Shown here in pieces: positions 1 to 12,500 of a stretch of 64,000 nucleotides of DNA. The notes below the pieces were generated by a model that saw nothing but the letters and a program-made list of their open reading frames with translations, had not been told where the DNA came from and made no database searches. This DNA comes from Pratylenchus scribneri (lineage: Eukaryota > Nematoda > Chromadorea > Rhabditida > Pratylenchidae), in assembly GCA_030063045.1 (NCBI GenBank), contig JAQSEB010000010.1:1116001-1180000 (forward strand). Direction: 5' to 3'. Each line of letters opens with the position of its first letter. Position 1 is the stretch's first letter. Both the position numbers and the translations under genes were made by a program.

Positions 1-52
1 TCAGAGATGGATGGCTCTGGATTCTCCGCATTAACCACTCCTAAACATGCGA

Positions 53-587
53 TTATATTGTACAATTGAAATTTTTATGTAAACAACCTTCACGAGCCAA
101 ATGGAATAATAGTTCGGCCTCCTTCAAACACTGATTTGCCAAATCCGCTCCATTGTTAATATGTCCAATTGTGGTCGCGTCAAGCCCGAATCCATTAACC
201 CGGTTTTTCGCTTGGTCGGTGTGCATTGCAACTTCCTCTGCTTTGACTTTCACGTGGAAAACTTGGTTAGAAATTCCCTATAATTTTTCGAATATTATAA
301 AATATAAAGAATAGGTTTTATACCTTTTTGTAATCCTGGAAATTACCGGCCAGCTCATTGATTTTGGCGTCCAGAGTTTCCTTCATTTCCTTCTGCGCTT
401 TCTTCTGTGCTTCCAGGGCTTCCTTCATTTCCTTCTGCGCTTTCTTCTGTGCTTCCAGGGCTTCCTTCATTTCCTTCTGATTAATTTCCAAATTGTTGAT
501 GCGGTCTTCATAAGCTGTTTTCATTTTCTCATACTCTTCTTGTATGCCTTCGGTTGCCTCTCTCATTTTGTCCAAATGTCCTTCCAT
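53..587 (-). CDS. Small coiled-coil protein, function unknown
   Basis: Two exons, 587-324 and 277-53, joined by a 46-nt GT-AG intron, give 162 residues. I do not recognise the family. Residues 1-85 are highly charged (Lys, Glu, Gln, Met) with heptad-like spacing and should form one long coiled coil. It contains two consecutive copies of a 14-residue unit (KEMKEALEAQKKAQ) plus a third partial copy, and the DNA copies are identical over 42 bp. The C-terminal half is not repetitive and contains an Asn/Gly-rich stretch and two cysteines. No signal peptide or membrane segment is visible. It lies 375 bp downstream of histone H3.3 on the same strand, so co-transcription is possible but unsupported. 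The ATG at 587 is chosen because it opens the uninterrupted coiled-coil frame. It could also be a fragment of a larger gene. Confidence 0.6.
378..479 (-). repeat. 42-bp exact tandem duplication inside coding sequence
   Basis: Two identical 42-bp units and a 19-bp part of a third lie within exon 1 of the coiled-coil gene. Because 42 is a multiple of three, the duplication adds 14 residues per copy without shifting the frame. Confidence 0.85.
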
Positions 588-961
588 TGATAATTTTTGT
601 TGGCTCTTTGTCTGCCAAATTTTTTGGGAATTTTATGAATATATGAATGTAATATAAAAAATATTCATTTGGTATTCATTATTGAACCAAAATTTGATTT
701 AAAATGTACAAAATTTAAATAAATTTATCCCAAAAAATTACAAGGAAACAAGATGTGTGTATTTAAATATTGTCATCATCAAATCGAGATGGGGGAGAAA
801 ATTAAGATAGGTGGTTTTTGGTTTGTTGCAATTTTACATATCGAAAAGAAGGAATTTGATGTGATGTTTTTGGGAAGTGTTCATCTTTAAATAATAAGTT
901 CATCCATAATCATCATTCTTTAATGAGAACATCATCAATTCACATCCATTGGCCGACTGGC
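588..961. other. Spacer between H3.3 and the coiled-coil gene
   Basis: A/T-rich sequence of 374 bp. It holds the 3' end of H3.3 and the presumed leader of the downstream minus-strand gene. I see no RNA gene or repeat. Confidence 0.5.
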
Positions 962-2764
<1,803 letters not shown>

Positions 2765-5700
2765 ATGCCTCCAAAACAAAACAACAACAACATGATGGTG
2801 GCAATGGCACCACAGCCGCAAGAAGAAGACATGATCAAATTGCCAAGTAAGAGGAAAAACCTTAATAACATTGATTTCATTTCTAAAATTTAGCCAAAAT
2901 CGTCAACCAGCACACATTTCGAACAATGGACCAGGCAAAGGTTGTGCTCAATGGCTTCCAAATGAGTTTGGCCAATGCCGTACCGCACATCTACCAATTC
3001 GAGCTTCACTTCATCGGCGAAAAGGCACCAAAGAAAGGAGCAGTGCCAGGTGCACCGGGAGATATGATCGCATTGGAGAAAGGACCGCACAATGAGTTAA
3101 TCGATTATAAATTTAATTTCAATTCATTATCCAATCACTTCAGCGAAAGCAAGGAAACCCGCCGCCGCCTCTGCTGGGAGCTTTTCGGCCAACTTCTGCA
3201 ACAAGAACATCCATTCTTCGGCAATGACAAGCACATCTTCGTTTACGATTGTGCCATCCTTCTCTTCAGCACCAAAGATTTGAACATGAAGCCAAATGAA
3301 TCACATGCATTTCAGCTGCATCTCAACAAGGTATGAATAAGGAATGGATGTCAAAGAGTAATTAACCATTTCAGAACACTATGGAAGAGCGGTGCCTTGC
3401 CTACATCCGAAATATGCAATCCATCCATGTCAATTTGATGCGCACGGAAGTGATCATTAACCTGAAGGATGCGGCTGCCAATTACATTCGCGGTGATCGT
3501 TCCGTGGTGCAATTTTTGGAATTGCTCACCTCGCAAGAGTTTCTTCCATTTTTATTCAAAAATTCACATAATTCATTCAGAATGTTCCAACAAGGAATGC
3601 ACATTTGCTTCGGCAATCGATTCTATGACCAGAATGAAAATATCAAATTGCGCGATGTCGCTCCCATCTTGAAAAAAGGACTCCAGAAGAATGTCCGCTA
3701 TGTTGGCGACACAATGCAGGATGCCCAGCCAATCGTCCAAATCGACCGTAAGCCACATTATTCTACAAATTTTTTCATTTTCTTCTTTTTCAGCCAAGAA
3801 GTCACCATTTTTCCCGGCCATGAACGTCGTGGACTATTTGTGTGCATTTTTTTCGAACGGAGGTCGCCCAATGGATGCCAGACAATTTGAGGACAAAATT
3901 TGGCGCCAAGGGAACATGATGGAACAAGCCAATAAGCAAATCCGAAGTAAGCATTCATATTCATCCTTCTAGAATTTTAGACCTTGAGTTTTTTTGGACC
4001 TTGAATTTTTGGACCTTAAGTTTTTCAAACCATTATTACACCTAATTAATCAAATCCAATCAAAATTTTTAAAGATGTCGTCGTCCAAACAAAGCATTTG
4101 GAAAATGAGCAAATGACTTTCGCAAATGTCGGACTCACCGCTAAGCCGGCACAGGACATTTACTTTCCACGTCATGGTCATCAAGTTGGAGTCATTCAGC
4201 ACATCGAGCAAACGTACAAATTCCGAATTAAATACCCTCGACTGCCGTGCCTCATTAAACGAACACCGCAAATGGAGTCATTCTTCCCAATGGAGCTGTT
4301 GACCATTTGGTTTGTTTTTAAAATTATAAATAATTGGTGTACTAATGGAGTTTGGCTCCCAAAAGAGAACCAGATCCTGCAGAATTAGCTAAGGGAATAG
4401 GGATGGGATGATGAATAAGATGAGGATAATGAGGAAGAAGAAGAAGATGAGGAGCAGGCCCGTAGCCAGGGGGGGGGCCCGGCCCCCCCCCCCCCCCCCA
4501 AAGGGAGGAGATGGAAAAATAAAAAGTAAAGGGGGGATCCTTTTGTTTTACGATTTTCATAAAAATTCAGTAAAATTTTTCGCTGCGCGGCAAATTTTGA
4601 CCAAAATTTTTCGCTGCGCGGCAATTTTTGACCAAAATTTTTCGCTGCGCGGCAATCTTTGACCAAAATTTTTCGGGGCCACCCCCATCAGCAATTCCTG
4701 GCTACGGGCCTGATGAGGAGGATGATGAAGATTGAAGAATGAGATGAGGAAGAAGATGAGGAGGAGGATGATGAAGAAGAAGCTAAAGAGGAAGAAGAAG
4801 ATGAGGAGGAGGAGGATGAAGAAGATTAGTAGGATGATGAGTATGAAATATGAATGATGGGGATGGGGATGAGAATGATGAAGAAGATTAGGAGGATAAT
4901 GAAGAAGATGATGACGAAGAAGATAAAGACGAGGATGGTGTTGAGGATGATAATGATGAGGATAATGAAGAATGATTTTCATCTTCTTCATCATCCTTCT
5001 CCTCTTTGTTACGGGACAAACTCCATTAGCGCCCAAATTAAATTGAATTAAATTTACAAAAATAATTCTAGCGATGGACAGCGCATTCCACTGGAAAAAC
5101 AAACGCCAAAGCTGACCGAACAAATGATCCGCCAATGCCAACTCCTTCCAGTGAATTTGCCTGACCAAATCAAGGAAGAGCGCAAAGCAGCCAATGTGAT
5201 CAACACCAACCCATATCTCCATGCTCAAAATGTCCAGATCAATGAAGAACTGATGAAAGCCAAAGCCGAAGTGCTCTTCCCTCCGGCAATTCAGTACAAT
5301 GGTCGAGACTGCGTTGAGCCGGACCCGAGAGGATGTAAGGGTTTTTTAATTTAAAAATTTAAATAGATGGGAGCACTAGTTCAAAATTTATATTGGGAAT
5401 AGAAATATACTTAAGATGTGTAAAAATGGATAAAATTGCCTATAAAAATTACCTTCCTCTTAGCTGGTTCGAACCCGAGACTAAAAGTTTAGAATATTTG
5501 GACACCCCTCGATCGAAAATTTTCAATAAAATTTTTGGTTTAATATTTTGTTTCGGCTAGAAATATATTATGATAAATGTACAAAATTACTTACTAAGCC
5601 CATAAAAAAATACCTTCCTCTAAGCGGGTTTGAACCCGAGTGCCGGACCTCCAAATTTTGCCAAAAGTTAGAGTCCCTTTTTAGGTTGAAAATTTTCAAA

Positions 5701-8700
5701 TCTTTATTCTCCCAATTAAATTCATTCATTTTCAGTCATTGATTGGAAAATGGTCGGACGTGATGTGATTCCGAATCGTCAATACTTCCAACCGGCCGAA
5801 TGGCCAAAACGTTGGGCCATTATCATCGTCCAAAATGCGATCCCGACAAATGTCTGCGAGTATGTTTTTATTTTATCCTAAAGGCATTAAATCCGATATT
5901 TTCACAGAGAATTCATTCGTCGATTCACTGAAACGGCACGTCAAAAAGGCATAGCCGACTGTTCCATTCAAGCACCAATTCAAGTGAAGTGGGAATTGTG
6001 GGAGGAAGCCAATCTGTGAGTGAATTTTCCCAATCTTAATAATCATTTTTTGCCATTTTCACAGCGAATTCGTCGAAGAAAAGTTCAAATACTTTGAGAA
6101 GAACAATTGCCGTTTTATGATGGTCTTTGCTGAAGGCAAACGTCAGGCGCATCCGGGCGACATTCACCACGTGCTCAAATTGATGGAGCAGAAATACAGT
6201 GAGTTGAATGGGAAAGGGAATATATTAGCTAGGATTTACAAAGAAAATTTTCTCAAAAAAAATTTTTTTTTAACAATTTTCCGAGAGGGCCCTACATTTT
6301 TGAAAAATTTAGAGGGGTCTCGGTTTCGAATCCGCTCATAGGCAAATATTTTTTTCTGGTTTGATAGTCAATTTTATGCATTTTTATATATTTTACAGTA
6401 CATTTATAGATAAAAAATTTTAAAATTTTCGACCCTAGGAGCATTTATTTTCCAAAATTTTGGGGGTCGTGGGTTCGATTTCGCTTTGAGGAAGTTATTT
6501 TTTCCGAACTTGATTCGAACTTTTATGCACTTTTGTAAATTCTACAGTAGATTTTTAGTTAAAATGCAGTAATTTGAACCAAAAATATTCATTTTAATTT
6601 TTCAGAAGTGCTCACACAACACGTCGGGCCGGATATGGCCAACAAAGCTGCGGGCTTGCATGGAGGACCTCCGGGCGGTGCTCAAATGGTCATCGAGAAC
6701 ATCCTGTTCAAAACCAATTTGAAGCTGGGTGGCGTCAATTACGCTTTGAACACTTCGAATGCATTCAAACACGCAAATCGAAATAACACCAATATTTTGT
6801 AAGTTTAAAACATTTTATCCTATATTTTCAATTTTCCAGGGCCGATCAATGGTTGGGCGCAAAGCGAATGTTTTTCGGGCTGGACTGGTCCCATGCACCG
6901 CCGCAGTCACTCTATGCACGTCAACGGGGAGAAGAGCCCGCAAATCCGACCATTATTGGGGTGAGTAATTAAAGGAAAAATTAATGAAAACAAATAATAA
7001 TTTTTTGAAAAATTTTATCCCAAAGGGACCTAAAATTTTTGTAAAAATTAGGTCTCGGGTTCGAATCCTCTCAGAGGAAGTTATTTTTTATGGGACTTTA
7101 TTTTCACTTTTATTCAATTTTATTTAGGTAAAATTTACATTTCAATGCAAAAAAAAATTTTTTAGTGATTCTTTCTACCCAAAAAGGAAGAATTCGCTTG
7201 CAAAATTTAGGTCTCGGGTATCGGGTTCGAATCCTCTCAATCAGAGGCAAATTTTTTCGAACTTGGTTTCCACTTTTATAAATTTTTAAACATTAATTAT
7301 ACGCTACGCTTATGGACAAATTACAGTAATTCTAACAAAAAAATCTTACCCGAAAAAATTTGTTTCACCCGAAAAAAATTGTTTTTGATATTTTCTATTT
7401 TAAGATGGCCTACACCATCGGAAAGCATTGTTTGGCCATGCGCGGAACATATTGGTGGGTCAATTCGAATTTTTACTTTTTTGTTCAAATAATTCATTAA
7501 ATAAATTAAAGGTATCAGCAAGCCCGCTTGACGACCATCACCAAAGAATACATGGCACCATTCATGAAGAACATCAAAGAAGCGCTGCTGGCATATGAGG
7601 CCAAAAATGGCGAATTTCCGGACCATTTGTTCATTCTACGCGGCGGCGCCTCTGAAGGCGAATTTAAGCGAGTAAGTTTTTGATTTGAACCAAATTTTTG
7701 GGTAGCAATATGGTCATTCATTTAATTTGTTAGTAAAATTCGCCAAAAATGGTTTCGGGAACCTCAAAATAGGTGATTTTTGTTTTTTATTGCATTTTCT
7801 AATAAAATTTTTCTTCAAAAAAGAGATAAAAATTGGTAAAAAAAAATAAGTCAAAAAATTGTGAAAATCAAAAACATGAAAATGCCCAATAACTTTTTTT
7901 TCTTATCAAAATGTATACAAAAATAGGTCGAAAAATATTTCAGATTATTATGAATTAATCACATTAATCAATTTGAATTTAAAGGTGGCCTACTGGGAGG
8001 GTCGCGCATTCACCCAAGCATTCAATGAAATCCGCAAAGAACGTCCTTAACAAAAATTGGCGGAACCGGCCGTCACCATCATTGTTTGCCAGCGCCAATC
8101 AAATTACCGAGTATGCCTTTTTGGTTATAACAAAACTATTTTTTCTTTTGTAGATCGTGCCAGAGCGCATTGACAGCCGGGCAAAGGCACCGCAACAAAA
8201 TGTCCAACCGGGCACAGTGGTGGACAAAGGCGTCATGAACGCCGCTTTGACTGAATTTCTGCTGGTCGGACATAAGGCACTCCAGGTAATCAAAGGCACA
8301 AATCCATGGGTTTTTAAAGAATTTACCAAAAAAAATCAAAAATTTTCGAACCAAATTGAAGAGGCTGACCCTCCATTTTTACAAAATTTGGGGGTCATGA
8401 GTTTGAATCCGCCCTGAGGAAGTTATTTTTTTCTGGCTTGTTTTTCACTTTTATGAATTTTTTATACATTTTAATGTACACTTCTAAACATAATACAGTA
8501 ATTCAATCTGTAAAAATAAAAACGTTATAAAAAATATTCAATTTCCATTCTAACTCCACTTTTTCCTTCGCAGGGTACTGCCCAACCAATCCGATGCACA
8601 GTCGTTTTGGAACATCGCCCGGAATCGGGACCTGCCGCCAAACTTCCACCGCATGTTCCCGTCGAGGAACTCGAGAATATCGTCTACGCTCTGAACTATT

Positions 8701-9001
8701 CGCACGGAATTTGTTGCATGTCGACCGCTCTTCCCGGACCACTCTTCGAGGCCGGCGAACTGACCAAACGCGGCAAGAACAACTGGAAGACATCAACGTG
8801 AGGAATTCAAATTAATTTAATTAAAAAATGCCTTTTTTAAGAAATGACGGTGAAAAGGTGCAGCATTTTGAGCTTCCACCTCGTGAAGGCGAAGGCACCG
8901 AAGCGGCACAGCAGCAATTGGACCAAAAGAAGGGCGAATATTTTGCCGGGGTCTCCAAAAAACTGAAGCCCGAATTCCCGGGAGGCAAATTCTGGGCATG
9001 A
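2765..9001 (+). CDS. WAGO-type Argonaute with in-frame stop
   Basis: Nineteen exons: 2765-2846, 2894-3095, 3144-3330, 3375-3538, 3581-3747, 3794-3946, 4075-4309, 5072-5334, 5736-5859, 5908-6015, 6065-6198, 6606-6798, 6840-6960, 7405-7454, 7512-7671, 7985-8110, 8154-8285, 8574-8797, 8842-9001. They sum to 2985 nt (994 codons plus stop), a normal Argonaute length. Order: Gln/Asn/Met-rich start, N domain, PAZ region (about exons 4-7), MID (exons 8-11), PIWI (exons 12-19). Key PIWI motifs are altered: GLDWSH retains the first Asp, the RDG position reads LRGGASEGE, and the final His position reads Gly (PGPLFEAGEL). It should therefore bind small RNA without slicing, as known for worm-specific Argonautes that carry 22G RNAs. 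Codon 803 (8048-8050) is TAA, in frame between ERP and QKLAEPAVTIIV, although the PIWI frame continues intact for 190 codons. An AATAAA lies at 9027. Confidence 0.9.
4395..4990 (+). repeat. GA-rich simple repeat around the MITE
   Basis: Degenerate (GATGAGGAAGAA)-like purine tract on both sides of the MITE at 4455-4712. It makes up most of the 762-nt intron 7 (4310-5071). Long open frames on either strand here are products of the low complexity. Confidence 0.8.
4455..4712. mobile_element. hAT-like MITE, 258 bp, in Argonaute intron 7
   Basis: Perfect 16-bp terminal inverted repeats (CAGGCCCGTAGCCAGG) are flanked by the 8-bp direct repeat atgaggag at 4447-4454 and 4713-4720, as expected for hAT insertions. 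Inside are long G and C runs and three copies of a ~35-bp unit with TTTTTCGCTGCGCGGCAA. No coding capacity. The flanks are GA-rich simple repeat, so the 8-bp match alone is weak evidence; the inverted termini are the stronger sign. Confidence 0.7.
5395..5725 (-). repeat. SINE-like B-box repeat, two minus copies (Argonaute intron 8)
   Basis: Two tandem copies read on the minus strand as a short GGTTCGAACC/GGGTTCAAACC box (B-box-like) followed by an AGAGGAAGGTA tail and a T-rich stretch. The same family is in other introns of this gene and in VMP1, cullin-2 and the SRCAP-like gene. Confidence 0.6.
6250..6600 (+). repeat. SINE-like B-box repeat, two plus copies (Argonaute intron 11)
   Basis: Tandem pair with the core 'ggtctcgg...ttcga' and the tail 'cttttatgcatttttatat' followed by a 'tacagtacattt' motif. 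Fills most of the 407-nt intron 6199-6605. Confidence 0.6.
7005..7335 (+). repeat. SINE-like B-box repeat, two plus copies (Argonaute intron 13)
   Basis: Two copies, each with GGTCTCGGGTTCGAATCCTC or a close variant and the shared T-rich tail. They occupy most of the 444-nt intron 6961-7404. Confidence 0.65.
8340..8510 (+). repeat. SINE-like B-box repeat, single plus copy (Argonaute intron 17)
   Basis: One copy with a diverged core (ggtcatgagtttgaatccg) and the family tail 'gaggaagttattttttctgg'. Confidence 0.55.
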
Positions 9002-9554
9002 AGAATTCAACAAAAATTTGGCACAAAATAAATGAAAGAAAAATTAACAAATCGCAAATTTCAACAAAATTAACACATCAAAAATAAAACAAATCCCATC
9101 CCCAATTATTATTCGATATATTATTTATCTTCTATTTAAACAAATTTTGCTATTCTTTACGGTTATTATCTTATTTGGATCTCTTTTATTTCGCCATTGT
9201 TGCCATATTTTTCTTTTAATATCATTATTAATTATCGCGATCTCAATTGATCCTTATTTATTCGATATTTTTGCTTATTATTTTATCCATTCATTTTGAT
9301 TTTATTTTGCTTCTATTATACCAACAATTAAAAACAAGCTCACATTTCATTTTACGAAATTATCAATTCTTTTTTTCCTCTACAACAAGATAAAATTTGA
9401 TTTAAATATAATTTGCCATTTTATTTATCCGTTCTATATTTTGGAAAAAAATATTTCCAATTTTTATTTTTATAAATAAAAATAAATGCTATTTATATTA
9501 TTAACATTAACATTTATGAATTATGATTTAACAGCCATTTTTTAAATCAAAATT
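9002..9554. other. Argonaute-CLEC16A spacer
   Basis: 553 bp, very A/T-rich. It contains AATAAA at 9027-9032 for the Argonaute 3' end and a likely spliced-leader acceptor at 9533-9534. Nothing else recognised. Confidence 0.6.
9531..9534 (+). promoter_or_regulatory. Candidate spliced-leader acceptor upstream of CLEC16A
   Basis: TTTAACAG ends 21 nt before the ATG at 9555 with no upstream coding exon to splice from, the position expected of a nematode trans-splice acceptor. Inferred only from sequence and position. Confidence 0.4.
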
Positions 9555-12500
9555 ATGCTCAAAAAATTAAGCGGTGGATCTTCATTATGGAAATCCAAGA
9601 ATCCGCACTCATTGGAATATTTAAGGTATAAAGATGATTTTTTTCAATTAAAAAAATTACAAAAATTTCTAGATATTTGCAAGGCGTTCTTGTGAAAAAT
9701 GACAAAATTGTTGATGGCAACAGAGCACTGGTGATTGAAGCGCTGCGGGCCATTACAGAAATTCTGATTTGGGGAGATCAAAATGATGCGGCTGTTTTCG
9801 AGTTTGTTTTCCATTTTTAAATGGCTGAAAAAACATTGAAAATGGCAAAGATTTTAGCGGTTTAATGGTTTGCCAAAGACCACCAAACCTTGTACCCAAT
9901 CGATAAGTATCTTTGAGACGCATCTTTTGATAATTATATGGTTTAGTTTTAATCAATTTAATAGTTTTGAACCAAAAATCATAAGATAAAGATGGTTTAA
10001 ATGGGTTTAAACGGTTTAAAACACTAATTTTTTTATTAAACCATGGATAAATTATATACCAATCGACGCATTTTGATGTGATCTATCGATTGGATGTAGG
10101 ATTTGTAGACTAGAACAATCCATTAAACAGCTAAAATCTTTTCACCATTTTCAATTTTTTTCCAAATTAAAACCATCCATTTAAAATTTAAACACAATTT
10201 GAATTTAAGTTTCTTCTTGGAGCGGCAAATGTTTTTGCATTTCTTGCGGATTATGCAGCAAACTGAAGCAAATTATGTGAACATTCAGCTGCTCCAAACG
10301 TTGAATATTTTATTCGAAAATATTCGGAATGAAACTTCCCTATGTTGGTTTATTAAAATTTATTCCAATTAATCAAAAGTTTTTTGGCAGATTTTTTATT
10401 AAGCAATAATCACGTGAATTCCATAATAACATTTGCATTTGATTTCACAAATGAAGAGATTATTGCCTATTATATTTCATTCCTAAAAACACTTTCATTC
10501 AAATTGAACGTCAAAACAGTGCATTTCTTTTTTAGCGAGGTTAATTAAATAATTTTTAATTAATTAATTAATTTTTTAAAGAGTACCGATGAATTTCCAC
10601 TTTTTACGGAAGCCATAAAATTTTATAAACACAATGAATCAATGGTCCGAATTGCGGTCCGAACACTCACTTTGAACATTTTTAAGGTAAAATTTAAGGT
10701 CTAAAAAATTTAATTAACATTTTTTTTAAATTTTGGATTAACGAAGAAACACTCAACAATTTTGTCATCCAACATTCTCGAGAATATTTTAATGATGTTT
10801 GCAGTGAAGCTGCCATTCAAATAATTGAGGTTTTAGTCAAAAAAATGCTTTTTAATTTTGATTAAATATTTTTAGATGGATACATTTGCCAGATCCGCAC
10901 AAAATGAATCCAGTAATCGGTAAATGAATTGAATTTATTCTAGATATTATTCAAAAAACCTTAAGTTTTTATTATCCAAAAAACCTTAAGTTTTTATTAT
11001 TCAAAAAACCTTAAGTTTTTATTATTCAAAAAACCTTAAGTTTTTATTATTCAAAAAACCTTAAGTTTTTATTATTCAAAAAACCTTAAGTTTTTATTAT
11101 TCAAAAAACCTTAAGTTTTTATTATTCAAAAAACCTTAAGTTTTTATTATCCAAAAAACCTTAAGTTTTTATTATCCAAACAATTAATTAAATAATTCAG
11201 TAATCGATTATTGCAATTGATGGATGTACATATGGACAATTTGCATTACATAAATGACATCCTCAGCATTGGAAAGGAGAAATTGGTAAAAATTTTTTTA
11301 TAAAACTTAAAATTTTAAAAAAATTTTACAAATTTCAGAACACTCATATCATCGAATCCTTGCATCGATTTTTGATTGGACCAATCTATTTGGCTTCCCT
11401 TGCCTCTCTTCGCGCCCAGCCTCAAACAATCCTCGTCTCACGGGTCACCGCCCTATTCCTATTCTCACAATTCCTCCGAATTGTTCACGAAACGAACACA
11501 GTGCAAAGTGTCCTAACCGCATTGTTTTTTGGCGACCATGGCGACATTCGAACGGAATGGTTGAGAACGCTGGACAAGGGCCTTCATTTGGAACCAATTG
11601 GCAAGAAATGGGAAAAGCAACCGACGCAGGAGGAAAGGTTTTTACACATTTTTCATGAAAATATTTAAAATTTAACAAAAAAAAAGCACAAAAAATGCCG
11701 AAAAAAGACCGTATTTTATCCTATTAAACTCATAAAACCTTAAACTCAAAACCAAACAGTTATCGATATATCTCATCAAAATGCATAATTCGATCAGGTT
11801 TTGGCTTATTGGTTCAAATTAGTTTTGAATCAAAACCGGTTTAAACAGTTTAAAACCCTTCAATTTAACCAAAAATCAAAATCTGTTTAAAAAACGTTTA
11901 AAAGTCCTTTCATTTTTGAACCAAAATCGGTTAAGGGTTTTAAACTAAAAACCAAAATAGGTTTAAGCCGTTTAATACCCTTTTAAATGTTGACCAAACC
12001 ATAACATCAAATTATATAAATGCGTCTTGAGCTGCTATATCCAATTTGGGGTTTATTTGGTTTGTGAATGTGTGGGATAAACCCTCCTTAAATCATAAAA
12101 CAATTATAATTAATTTGGCATTATTTCCTCTTTTTTCGGAAATTTCAATAATTATTTTTACCAAATTAAATTCTAAACCTAAAATTAATTCCCACAAACA
12201 AATTCAGAGGTTCTTTCCACTCCCAATTGATTGCGGCATTGCATGAAGGTCAACAGGATGATCATGCCTGTTTATTTGCCCTCCTTTTGATCCAATGCAT
12301 TTTTCAAAATGCCGGTGTGCCAAAGGATTTGTTCGATGCCGCCCAGCTGCCATCCCCAAATAATTCTACAAAAAATCAACAATGTGATCCGGAAATGGCG
12401 GAATGCCTGCTGAGGATTGTCGAAAACTGCTCATTGACAGGTTTAAATTAAAATTATCTAGGTTTTTTGAAAATTTTAAGCTAATCTTTAGTTTTTTTCA

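Noticed and set aside
4557..5228. 223-codon open frame on the minus strand
   Set aside because: It is the antisense of the GA-rich repeat and crosses the MITE and Argonaute exon 8; His/Leu/Phe-rich by composition only.
10911..11209. CAGTAATCG repeated at both ends of CLEC16A intron 7, looking like an intron-gain target duplication
   Set aside because: Canonical GT (10920) and AG (11200) fit in frame and the repeat simply encodes NRNR, as in the human protein. The array inside is the 25-bp minisatellite.
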